Source: an uncultured Verrucomicrobiales bacterium
Lineage (GTDB): Bacteria > Verrucomicrobiota > Verrucomicrobiia > Verrucomicrobiales > Akkermansiaceae
Direction of reading: 5' to 3'
DNA: 64,000 nt
Assembly: GCA_937928545.1 (NCBI GenBank)
Contig: CALGJQ010000025.1
Span: 1 to 64,000, forward strand
The position numbers and the translations under genes were made by a program. Below are positions 16,083 to 23,065 of the stretch, in pieces; positions within the stretch are counted from its first letter, which is position 1, and each line of letters opens with the position of its first letter. Below the pieces are notes generated by a model that saw only the letters and a list, made by a program, of their open reading frames with translations, did not search any database and was not told where the DNA came from.

Positions 16083-18422
16083 ATGAAGCGATTTGCACTC
16101 AACTCTTTCATCGGATTGGTCTCTGTCTCCACCGCCTTCGCCCAGCAAGGCGACCGAAAAGACCACAACGCCATGGGCAAGATTGTCCCTGAGGAATTAA
16201 TCCCACCTGCCCCCGTTCTGAGTGTCGATGAAGCCCTCAAGACTTTCACCATCGAAAAAGGCTTCGTCATCGAAGCCGTCGCAGCCGAGCCTCTCATCGA
16301 AAAACCCGTCGCCCTCACCTTCGACGCCTCCGGCCGCATGTGGGTCTGCGAAATGCGTGGCTACATGCCCAACATCGACGGCACTGAAGAAGACAAGCCC
16401 ACCGGCCGCATTGCCATTCTTGAAGACACCAATGGCGACGGAAAGGCAGACAAACGCACCACTTTCCTTGATCAACTCGTTCTCCCCCGCTCTATCGCGG
16501 TGGTCCCCGGCGGCATCCTCTATGGTGACCAAGATAAGCTCTACTTCGTCGCAAGTGATGGCGACAAGCCGACCGCCGAGCCTGTCGTCGTCGATTCCCA
16601 ATACGCCCCCGGCGGGAACGTGGAGCACAAGACGAATGGCATGATGACCAACATCGACAACTGGATGTATAATGCCAAGTCGAACGCCCGCTTTAAATTC
16701 ATCGCTGGTGAAAACAAGGTCGTCAAAGAAAGCACTCACACCCGCGGACAGTGGGGACTCAGCCACGACAACTTTGGCCGCATCTTCCACAACTCAAACA
16801 GCACCCTTCTCATCGGGGATCGCGTTCTTCCAAATCTTCTTCTCGGGAACAAAACCGTCAAAATGAAGACCAGCATCTCGGGAAGAGCTGGCAACAACCG
16901 CGTTCATCCCGGCCGCGTTACCCCAGGCCTCAACCGCGCCTACATCTCTTCTCTGAATGGATACAAAGACAACACCATCGACCCCAAGACCTTCAAACTC
17001 ATCAATGCCACCGGCGCTTGCGGCCCCGTGATCTACCGGGGAAACAATTTTCCCACCTCATACGACGGTCGCGCCTTCGTCTGTGAGTCCGCCGCACAAT
17101 TGGTCAAGATGATCGACGTCGAAGCCAAGGACGGAAAGCTCACCGGATCTCACCCCATCGAGAATCGTGAGTTCCTCAGCTCGACCGACGAGCGCTTCCG
17201 CCCCGTCAATCTCTACAACGCGCCTGATGGCTCGCTCTACCTTCTCGACATGTATCACGGCATCATCCAGCACCGCACTTACATGACGAGCTACCTCCGC
17301 GAGCAAACGCTCAGCCGTGGACTCGAAGGCCCCGGCTTTGGCCACGGTCGCATCTACCGCATCCGCGCGGCCGACAAGCCCATCGCGAAAGTCCAGGATC
17401 TCGCCAAAGCAGAGACCGCAACCCTCATCGAAAACCTCCGCAGCCCCATCGGGCAGGTTCGTGACCTCTCGCAAGCCGAGCTCATCGCCCGCAAGGTCGA
17501 TCCCGCACCTTTGACTGCCGACCTCATGAGCGGCAGTAATGACAAGCTCGCGGCCACCCACCTCATCTGGACCCTCGAAGGCCTTGGCGCTCTCACTGCT
17601 GATCACCTTAGCAAGGTTTTGGCTTCCACAAAGGACGACGAACTCATCTCCTCCGCGCTCTACGCCGCTCTTTCTCTCCCAGATTCGGAACTGCAAAAGC
17701 TGACCTCCACCGTCACTCAAATTTCGGCCAAGCCCATGACGCTCCCCTACCAAGCGCGCGTTCTTGCCTCCACTCACAGCAGCGAAGCGCAAGAGGCTCT
17801 CGTCTCCCTCTTGAAGAAAAATCCTAAAGTCGATTTCCTCAAAGAAGCTGCCATCTCCGGTCTTTCCGAAAATGCCGCCCTCTTCGCCAAGGTCAATGAC
17901 GGCCGCTATAGCGAAAAGAACTTCGACAAGTGGATCGCGGAATCAAAAAAAGGTCCCCAAAAGCAAATCGATCCCGCCACCTTACTCAAAGGCGAGCACC
18001 TCATCTCCTTCAATCGTGGTAAAGAACTCTACAGCACCAGAGCAGCCTGCATCGGTTGCCACGGAGCCGATGGCGCGGGCCTCGAAAACCTTGGCCCGCA
18101 ACTCGACAACTCGGACTGGGTCACCGGAAGCCAAACCCGCCTTGTCAAAATCCTCCTTCATGGCCTCACCGGCCCCATTAAAATCAACGGCAAGGAATTC
18201 AAGCCCCTCGCCTTCATGCCCGGACTCGGACAGAACCCCAGCATCAAGGACCAAGACATCGCAGACATCAGCACCTTCATCCGCGCCAACTGGAACAACC
18301 GCGCCCCTCAAGTCACCGAAGCCACCGTCGCCAAGATTCGCAAAGAAACCAAAGACCGCTCGTCCGGCCAGATGTACACGCAGGCCGACTTCCCTGTGAG
18401 CTTGGAGAAGAAGAAAAAGTAG
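16083..18422 (+). CDS. PVC-type heme-binding CxxCH protein (propeller plus cytochrome c)
   Basis: A large exported protein of 779 aa. A signal peptide ends after TAFAQ. A beta-propeller domain follows (about residues 50-420; PVALTFDASGRMWVCEMRGY, DTNGDGKAD, LLDMYHGIIQHRTYM), then a helical-repeat segment (about 430-600). The C-terminal mono-heme cytochrome c has AACIGCHGADG, with the first Cys at residue 656, and a likely axial Met in LAFMPGLG. Such membrane-bound-dehydrogenase-like proteins are typical of Planctomycetes and Verrucomicrobia and are thought to oxidise sugars or related compounds and pass electrons to the heme. It starts at the ATG at 16083, divergent from the DUF1080 gene. Confidence 0.93.
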   Translation: MKRFALNSFIGLVSVSTAFAQQGDRKDHNAMGKIVPEELIPPAPVLSVDEALKTFTIEKGFVIEAVAAEPLIEKPVALTFDASGRMWVCEMRGYMPNIDGTEEDKPTGRIAILEDTNGDGKADKRTTFLDQLVLPRSIAVVPGGILYGDQDKLYFVASDGDKPTAEPVVVDSQYAPGGNVEHKTNGMMTNIDNWMYNAKSNARFKFIAGENKVVKESTHTRGQWGLSHDNFGRIFHNSNSTLLIGDRVLPNLLLGNKTVKMKTSISGRAGNNRVHPGRVTPGLNRAYISSLNGYKDNTIDPKTFKLINATGACGPVIYRGNNFPTSYDGRAFVCESAAQLVKMIDVEAKDGKLTGSHPIENREFLSSTDERFRPVNLYNAPDGSLYLLDMYHGIIQHRTYMTSYLREQTLSRGLEGPGFGHGRIYRIRAADKPIAKVQDLAKAETATLIENLRSPIGQVRDLSQAELIARKVDPAPLTADLMSGSNDKLAATHLIWTLEGLGALTADHLSKVLASTKDDELISSALYAALSLPDSELQKLTSTVTQISAKPMTLPYQARVLASTHSSEAQEALVSLLKKNPKVDFLKEAAISGLSENAALFAKVNDGRYSEKNFDKWIAESKKGPQKQIDPATLLKGEHLISFNRGKELYSTRAACIGCHGADGAGLENLGPQLDNSDWVTGSQTRLVKILLHGLTGPIKINGKEFKPLAFMPGLGQNPSIKDQDIADISTFIRANWNNRAPQVTEATVAKIRKETKDRSSGQMYTQADFPVSLEKKKK

Positions 18423-18453
18423 ATCGCGAGCCTGTCTCGTTGATCACAATAAA

Positions 18454-18520
18454 CACGGAGTGGCGGCGTCCCGCCGCCTTCGCTTCGCATGATTCGGTGG
18501 CGAGACTCCACCGCTCCGTG
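18454..18520. repeat. Extragenic palindromic element, copy A (67 bp)
   Basis: It opens with CACGGAG and closes with CTCCGTG. Inside are two GC-rich hairpins, one being GGCGGCGTCCCGCCGCC and one with GGTGGCGAGACTCCACC, joined by CTTCGCTTCGCATGAT. A near-identical copy in the same orientation lies at 22986-23064. The two copies bracket the 18.6-22.9 kb group of unknown secreted proteins. Confidence 0.8.
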
Positions 18521-18643
18521 GGCCTAATCGGCCAGACAAGCAACGTAGTTCTCCTTGATTTAAAAACAAAGTCGCTAAAGGTTCCTCGATAGAGTTCTTG
18601 GAGATAACCTCCTCGAAGCCTACTAATACCTCTCTGCCGAGAA

Positions 18644-19144
18644 ATGAAGAGCCTGATCCAATGCCTCATGATTGCAGCCGCTCTGGTATCGTGCGATGAA
18701 GCGCTGGTAGGCTCCGAGAAGGTGCTTTACGCCCGCAGCCAATCCTTCGAAAGTAATTCAATTGAGACGCGGCTTCGCGAACTTCTCAACTCACGCACAG
18801 ACGGAGCGATGAGCTACCTCAAGATGGCTCTTGTCGGCGAAGCCTTTGGTAACCACCCCGACCAGTTTCAGCTGATCGCCGGCGACCTCAACACGCGAGA
18901 AGAACAGGAATCCTTCCGATGGTTACGAGACTACGGCGCTGGAGTGTTTGAGTATTACCCCAACCTAAAGCCGAAAGGATTCGACAAGGTTTACAGCGCA
19001 GCAATGTGGCTCCAACCAACCAAGGCAGAACAACTCAACGCTGACCAACCCGCTACCGATCAGGAATTGAATTCGGAGAGTGATTCTAAACTCCAACCAG
19101 AATCGAAGGAGCACCCCCAGTCGCGGGCCTCGGACACCCCCTAA
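18644..19144 (+). CDS. Putative lipoprotein of unknown function with shared C-terminal tail
   Basis: The 166-aa protein has a short signal peptide and a lipobox-like LVSC (Cys at about 17). The body is acidic and helical (IETRLRELLNSRTDGAMSYLKMALVGEAFG) and I do not recognise it. The C-terminal about 35 residues (from ADQPATDQE) align without gaps, at DNA and protein level, with the tails of the proteins ending at 21046 and 21645. Here the shared TAG stop is changed to TCG, so the protein runs on for seven more residues (SRASDTP). The next gene starts 3 nt after the stop, suggesting one operon. Codon usage lacks the strong C-ending bias of the flanking core genes. Confidence 0.65.
   Translation: MKSLIQCLMIAAALVSCDEALVGSEKVLYARSQSFESNSIETRLRELLNSRTDGAMSYLKMALVGEAFGNHPDQFQLIAGDLNTREEQESFRWLRDYGAGVFEYYPNLKPKGFDKVYSAAMWLQPTKAEQLNADQPATDQELNSESDSKLQPESKEHPQSRASDTP
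19040..19130 (+). repeat. Shared 3' coding tail, copy 1
   Basis: An 81-nt ungapped stretch begins GCTGACCAACCC and ends CCCAG, followed by TCG where the other copies have TAG. It corresponds to copies at 20963-21053 and 21562-21652. Similarity continues for a few bases beyond the stop position. Confidence 0.75.
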
Positions 19145-19147
19145 AAA

Positions 19148-19930
19148 ATGAACCCAAACTGGCTCGGTGTCATCTCCGCAATTCTGGCTTTCACCGCTTT
19201 CTTCGTGGTTTACCGCGTTGCTAAGAACGCCCCAATCAAGAAGCGGCTTCTTTTTGCTCTCTTGGCATCGGTGGCCGCAATTCCTGGAGCAAGTTTTGCG
19301 GCGTATTACGCTCACATTTTTCCGGAACCGAGTTGGTATTACCAATTCCGCAGTATTGCAGGGACGGAACTTCTCATTGTCTTGATCGGCCTTGCCGGAG
19401 GATTGGTTGCCACCCTTTTACCACGGATCATTCTCGTTCTCCCGCTGCTTGGCGTGGCGGCATTCTCGATTGCACCGATGATTAAGCCCTTCATTGGGCC
19501 AATTCCGGCGGGCACCTTTCAGGACGAATGGGATGGTGAAGTTTGCCTTCAGAGCACCCCATCGACCTGCGGAGCTGCTTCTACCGCGACCATACTGAAA
19601 GGACTGGGAATCGAGGTGAGCGAGGCCGAGCTCGCAAAAGAAGCTCACTCATACGCGGACGGCACGGAGGCTTGGTATTTGGCAAGAGCCGCGCGATCCC
19701 GCGGATGTGAGGTCAACTTCGCTTTCACGAAGGGATTCACCCCTGAGGATGGCCTTCCGGCCGTCGTCGGCGTCAGGCTCGGTTCGATTGGTCACTTTAT
19801 CGCAATCCTCGGACAAGAAGGTGAGCGTTTCATTGTCGGCGATCCGATGCTTGGTCGAGAATTGCTCTCGCGTGAACAGTTGGAAAGACGCTACGAGTTC
19901 ACCGGGTTCCACATGCAAATCAGAAATTGA
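19148..19930 (+). CDS. Membrane-anchored C39-like cysteine peptidase
   Basis: The 260-aa protein has about four N-terminal membrane segments (about residues 5-24, 33-52, 72-92, 96-116). A papain-like C39-family domain follows with a full catalytic set: Gln135 six residues before Cys141 (QSTPSTCGAAST), His216 (GHFIAIL) and Asp232 (GDPMLG). C39 peptidases cut double-glycine leaders, normally as part of an ABC exporter; here there is no ABC domain, so this is a stand-alone membrane protease. By topology the catalytic domain could face either side. It starts 3 nt after a lipoprotein gene carrying the shared tail, which makes the exported neighbours candidate substrates (inference). Confidence 0.8.
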   Translation: MNPNWLGVISAILAFTAFFVVYRVAKNAPIKKRLLFALLASVAAIPGASFAAYYAHIFPEPSWYYQFRSIAGTELLIVLIGLAGGLVATLLPRIILVLPLLGVAAFSIAPMIKPFIGPIPAGTFQDEWDGEVCLQSTPSTCGAASTATILKGLGIEVSEAELAKEAHSYADGTEAWYLARAARSRGCEVNFAFTKGFTPEDGLPAVVGVRLGSIGHFIAILGQEGERFIVGDPMLGRELLSREQLERRYEFTGFHMQIRN

Positions 19931-20254
19931 GACTACGCTCCTCAACTTCTGTGTCTTCGGCGTATTCTGTGGTAAAATCTCGCTTAAGCCCGCGCACTTG
20001 TCGTCCGCACCAAAAGCACAGCTTTCGGCTACGGTTCTCGCGGTGTATCCCCCACCCCTTAGCTACTTTCGCGCCTTTTCGGTTCCCCCTCCTCAACCAA
20101 CTCCGACCTCTCGAATGAAAGGAAGCGTCGCAAAACTTGCCCATCACTTAAGTTTGTTTTGGATTTTCAAGATTCGTTGGGATAAGCTGCATTGATCGAA
20201 GCTGGTAAATCTCTCGCGGTGAGGGTCGTAAGTTCCTGAACCTTCCCAACGAAA
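19931..20254. repeat. Gene-free 324-bp stretch of degenerate dispersed repeats
   Basis: No convincing gene. On the minus strand it contains ACCACAGAATACGCCGAAG followed by ACACAGAAG, a degenerate form of the dispersed ACCACAGAGGACACAGAG-type repeat seen in many bacterial genomes. A second block around 20060-20095, whose minus strand reads NRKGAKVAK in translation, is another commonly seen repeat type. Translations of such repeats are often mis-annotated as proteins. I see no promoter with confidence. Confidence 0.5.
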
Positions 20255-21046
20255 ATGAAGACACTCTTAATCCTCACACTATTGATGGCAACCAGTGTTG
20301 CTAAAAAGCCGACACAGAAGGAGTTAGCGGATGCCCTCAAATTAAACCCAACGAATTCATGGGCTCTCTACAATCTCGGGTTATTGAACTACCTTAAGGA
20401 TGATTACAAAGAAGCAATCAAGCATTGGAAGACCCTTAAGAAACTTGAACCGCTGGATTGGGATATCAGAATGAAGCTAATTCAAGCTTACTGGGGTGCC
20501 GGCCAGACGAAGGCCGCGAATTTGGAAATCACCGAACTGAGAGCTGCGCGAGATACAGGCAAGCACAAGGATTTAACCGAGAAAGGCTTCTTCATTTGCG
20601 ATCAATTCCAGACAGGAAAGGTTCGAGTATTTGCCCTCGAATACTATGAGTTAAAGGGTGAGCGCCCACTTGCGTGGAAGTTTATTCTTAAGTCCGGAGA
20701 TGACACCTTGGATCAGCATTTTTCGATAGGCTGTTACCCGTCCGCAACCGAATTTGCGAGAGCCGAAGGAGCGATTGGCCCAAAAGACCGGCGATACCAT
20801 TTGGACGGCTACAGGAAAGGAGGGGCACACAAGACCTACGGTTTCTACACGAATAGACCAGACTACGGAAAAATCAGAGACGAAGTTCGGCGGATTATCA
20901 GTGGCGATCAGAAGTCAATTTCGTCGATGACCCCACAGAAGGAAGAAGGCGAAAAAGACGACGCTGACCAAGCCACTACCGCACCGGAGTCAAAGCCGAA
21001 GGCCGATGCGACACCTAAACCAAAATTGGAGGAGCGCTCCCAGTAG
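20255..21046 (+). CDS. Exported TPR protein with shared C-terminal tail
   Basis: The 263-aa protein has a signal peptide (MKTLLILTLLMATSVA) and about two tetratricopeptide repeats at residues 22-95 (LNPTNSWALYNLGLLNYLKDDYKEAIKHW, then LEPLDWDIRMKLIQAYWGAGQTKAA). The middle domain (about 110-215; FQTGKVRVFALEYYELKGERPLAWKF) is unknown. A Lys/Glu-rich linker leads to the C-terminal tail ADQATTAPESK...EERSQ, which it shares with two neighbours. It sits alone after a repeat-filled gap and 50 bp before the next tail-bearing gene. Function unknown; TPRs suggest protein contacts. Confidence 0.7.
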   Translation: MKTLLILTLLMATSVAKKPTQKELADALKLNPTNSWALYNLGLLNYLKDDYKEAIKHWKTLKKLEPLDWDIRMKLIQAYWGAGQTKAANLEITELRAARDTGKHKDLTEKGFFICDQFQTGKVRVFALEYYELKGERPLAWKFILKSGDDTLDQHFSIGCYPSATEFARAEGAIGPKDRRYHLDGYRKGGAHKTYGFYTNRPDYGKIRDEVRRIISGDQKSISSMTPQKEEGEKDDADQATTAPESKPKADATPKPKLEERSQ

Positions 21047-21053
21047 AGGGCAG
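20963..21053 (+). repeat. Shared 3' coding tail, copy 2
   Basis: 81 nt from GCTGACCAAGCC to CCCAG, followed by the TAG stop at 21044-21046 and AGGGCAG. It aligns without gaps to copies 1 and 3; copy 2 and copy 3 share CCTAAACCA near the same position. Confidence 0.75.
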
Positions 21054-21096
21054 ACCTTGGACGTTCGACAAAAAACGACCAACCCATACAATCATC

Positions 21097-21645
21097 ATGA
21101 AAGCTTTTTCGATTATCCCCTTTGTGTTCGCCATTGTTTCACAGCTAGCATTTGGAGGCGACTTAGGCAGCGAATGGCGAGATCTGATGACGAAGGCGGC
21201 CAAGGAGAGTCGAGTCTCGATCCCTAGCAGTCATACTGGGAGCTTTGGTGGAGTGTTCACAACGACATACGAACTGACTCTCGATCAAGCAAAGAAAGGT
21301 GATGCTGCGCTGATTCTCTACAACGCATGCGCAAAGTCCTTTCACACTTGGGCAAAGAAGGAGGGAGCGTCACACAGTTCAACGAACGATTCTCGAGGAG
21401 AGGTATCACTACGTATTAAAGCAACGAACGGTGACTACTTTTCAGCCCTCTATCAGCCAGCATCTGAGAGTGGCGGCCAAGGCTCGCTCACCATTGTCGT
21501 GGTCGATGCCGATGAGTTCGCCAAAGAACCTCCCCCAAAAGCCAAGGAAAAACAAAGCGGAGCTGCCCAAGCCGCGACCGCTTCAAAGACGAAGTCAGGA
21601 GGCCAACAGAAACCTAAACCAGAACTGAAAAAGCTCCCCCAGTAG
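21097..21645 (+). CDS. Small exported protein of unknown function with shared C-terminal tail
   Basis: The 182-aa protein has a signal peptide (MKAFSIIPFVFAIVSQLAFGG). The body, about 22-140, is unrecognised and looks like a mixed alpha/beta domain (FTTTYELTLDQAKKGDAALILYNACAKSFHTWAKK, then SLTIVVVDADEFAKE). It ends with the Lys/Gln-rich tail AAQAATASKTK...KKLPQ, shared without gaps with the proteins ending at 19144 (before its extension) and 21046. It lies 50 bp after the TPR gene and 32 bp before the next exported protein. The body does not resemble those of its tail-sharing neighbours. Confidence 0.65.
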   Translation: MKAFSIIPFVFAIVSQLAFGGDLGSEWRDLMTKAAKESRVSIPSSHTGSFGGVFTTTYELTLDQAKKGDAALILYNACAKSFHTWAKKEGASHSSTNDSRGEVSLRIKATNGDYFSALYQPASESGGQGSLTIVVVDADEFAKEPPPKAKEKQSGAAQAATASKTKSGGQQKPKPELKKLPQ

Positions 21646-21652
21646 GAGGTAG
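21562..21652 (+). repeat. Shared 3' coding tail, copy 3
   Basis: 81 nt from GCTGCCCAAGCC to CCCAG, then the TAG stop at 21643-21645 and GAGGTAG. Aligned in register with copies 1 and 2. Confidence 0.75.
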
Positions 21653-21677
21653 CAAATTTCAAACCCCACTCCTGAAA

Positions 21678-22487
21678 ATGAAACTCGTTTTATCCATCTT
21701 GCCATTGTTGATGACTCTCACCGCCTTTTGCGACGACCGCGTTCGGCATGTCAAATTATTGTCCCCCGTGGAGGAGGCTTCGGACTACGAATGGCGCCCA
21801 GTCAAACTGACTGAAGCCGAGTCGAAACTGCTTAAGCAGCGATCAAGTCCACCACGCTCGGCCTTAGACTTTTACCTCCTCCTATCACGCTCCTATTTCG
21901 AAAATGTTGATGACTCCTTGGAGCGGAGAATCGCCTTTATCGACAGAGAAACTCTGACTCCCACTTACCTCCATGCCGAATTCACCATTCCAGTAGTCGA
22001 TGCCGGGGCATTCTCGATCTCGATCCGCATCTTTGAAAAAGGCGAAGAACCCTTGATCGCGATCTGTCACCGCAGTGGTCGGGAGTCACTTTACGAGATT
22101 GAAAACGAGAGGAAGGCGAAGCCAGGCGAGTTGATCCGAATCACGGTCGGACGACCCGAATTCTGGCGCTATCGTAAGGAGAAGTGGATTCCCGAAAAGG
22201 CCACGATTCTACCGAGCATCACCAAGGAATTCGTGCTCGATCGATACCGGAAAAAATACAAGGGACACCTGAACTACCCGACGCAAAAAAAGTATATCTG
22301 GCTCAATTATGATCTTCCTCCAAGCGGTGAACTCATCCAGGTGACTGGGAAAGAAAACTTCATGAGTCCGGACAAGAAATATGTCTGGGCTGAGTTCACC
22401 TTTGACGGAGATCGTTTCGCTCCAACTCCCAACAGCGAAGAAAGCGCAGGCAAACCCGCTCCCGCCGTGGATTCGAAATCTGAATGA
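21678..22487 (+). CDS. Exported protein of unknown function
   Basis: The 269-aa protein has a signal peptide (MKLVLSILPLLMTLTAFC). I do not recognise the domain; it shows charged stretches and a likely beta-rich middle (HAEFTIPVVDAGAFSISIRIFEKGEEPLIAICHRSG), with tyrosine/lysine-rich segments later (DRYRKKYKGHLNYPTQKKYIW). The last residues (SEESAGKPAPAVDSKSE) recall but do not clearly match the shared tail of the three upstream proteins. It is the last of the group of exported proteins and probably cotranscribed with the gene ending at 21645. Confidence 0.6.
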   Translation: MKLVLSILPLLMTLTAFCDDRVRHVKLLSPVEEASDYEWRPVKLTEAESKLLKQRSSPPRSALDFYLLLSRSYFENVDDSLERRIAFIDRETLTPTYLHAEFTIPVVDAGAFSISIRIFEKGEEPLIAICHRSGRESLYEIENERKAKPGELIRITVGRPEFWRYRKEKWIPEKATILPSITKEFVLDRYRKKYKGHLNYPTQKKYIWLNYDLPPSGELIQVTGKENFMSPDKKYVWAEFTFDGDRFAPTPNSEESAGKPAPAVDSKSE

Positions 22488-22616
22488 AAGAGATTCCCAA
22501 TCATCCTGTCTACGATGGCTTGAGCCGCCCTCACGGACCTGAAACCCTAAAAGGTTTCGGTACCCTTGGAAATTCCTCCCCTAGCGCTCGAATCTCAAAT
22601 TGTGGTAGGTTGCGGC

Positions 22617-22838
22617 ATGACTAAATCATTTACAGCCTTGTTTACCCGCGAGGGTTCAGGCTTTGTTGGGCTGTGTCCTGAGGTCGATGTGGCCTCTCAA
22701 GGAGATTCTGTCGAGGAGGCGAAGAAAAATCTCGTAGAGGCAGTTGAACTCTTTTTCGAATGCGCCTCTCCGAATGAGATTTCTCAAAGGATGTCAAGCG
22801 AGTCATTCATTTCATCACTGGAGGTGGAAGTTGCCTAG
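22617..22838 (+). CDS. hicB: HicB-family antitoxin
   Basis: A 73-aa HicB-like protein with the family pattern: FTALFTREGSGFVGLCPEVDVASQGDSVEEAKKNLVEAVELFFE. Start at the ATG at 22617 gives the usual N-terminus; an upstream in-frame ATG at 22566 would add 17 residues that do not fit the family. HicB normally neutralises the mRNA-cutting toxin HicA and represses the operon. The sequence immediately after it looks like a decayed hicA, so this is now probably an orphan antitoxin. Confidence 0.82.
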   Translation: MTKSFTALFTREGSGFVGLCPEVDVASQGDSVEEAKKNLVEAVELFFECASPNEISQRMSSESFISSLEVEVA

Positions 22839-22960
22839 TCTTCCGGTCCTATCTGGAAAAGCGGTTTAGCAGTTGAGGATTTTACAGCAGAGTTGCGACC
22901 ATAGGGCTTAGTGGCCTGCCCTTTGGCATGATTTACCGTGATTTCTATGAATCTCTCTGC
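22831..22960 (+). pseudogene. Decayed hicA toxin remnant
   Basis: A TTG at 22831, overlapping the hicB end and preceded at 6 nt by GGAGG (22820-22824), opens the HicA-like reading LPSLPVLSGKAV before a TAG at 22867. Further on, DHRA in the same frame and then, in another frame, LSGLPFGMIYRDF recall the HicA ending (DH...GT-L-R-x-I-I-R-D). The middle, about 25-30 codons with the catalytic His, is missing. Read together this is a toxin gene broken by stops, a frameshift and a deletion. Moderate confidence, since it rests on short matches. Confidence 0.45.
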
Positions 22961-22985
22961 AACCTTTCGTCTACGCTCTGAAAAG

Positions 22986-23064
22986 ACGGAGTAGCGGCGT
23001 CCCGCTGCCTTTGCTTCGCATGATCGCTCTTGAAAACTCGGTGGCGAGACGCCACCGCTCCGTG
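22986..23064. repeat. Extragenic palindromic element, copy B
   Basis: Same orientation and order as copy A at 18454: ACGGAG, GCGGCGTCCCGCTGCC, GCTTCGCATGAT, then a short insertion (CGCTCTTGAAAACT), then GGTGGCGAGACGCCACCGC and CTCCGTG. It ends 2 nt before the stop of the convergent amidohydrolase gene. Confidence 0.8.
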
Positions 23065-23065
23065 C

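Noticed and set aside
19920-20147. 75-aa minus-strand open frame containing KRDFTTEYAEDTE
   Set aside because: Typical false gene produced by translating a dispersed ACCACAGA-type repeat.
18644-21652. Integron cassette array explaining the shared gene tails
   Set aside because: The tails lack the folded inverted-repeat structure and the GTTRRRY/RYYYAAC boxes of attC sites, and no integrase gene is in the window.
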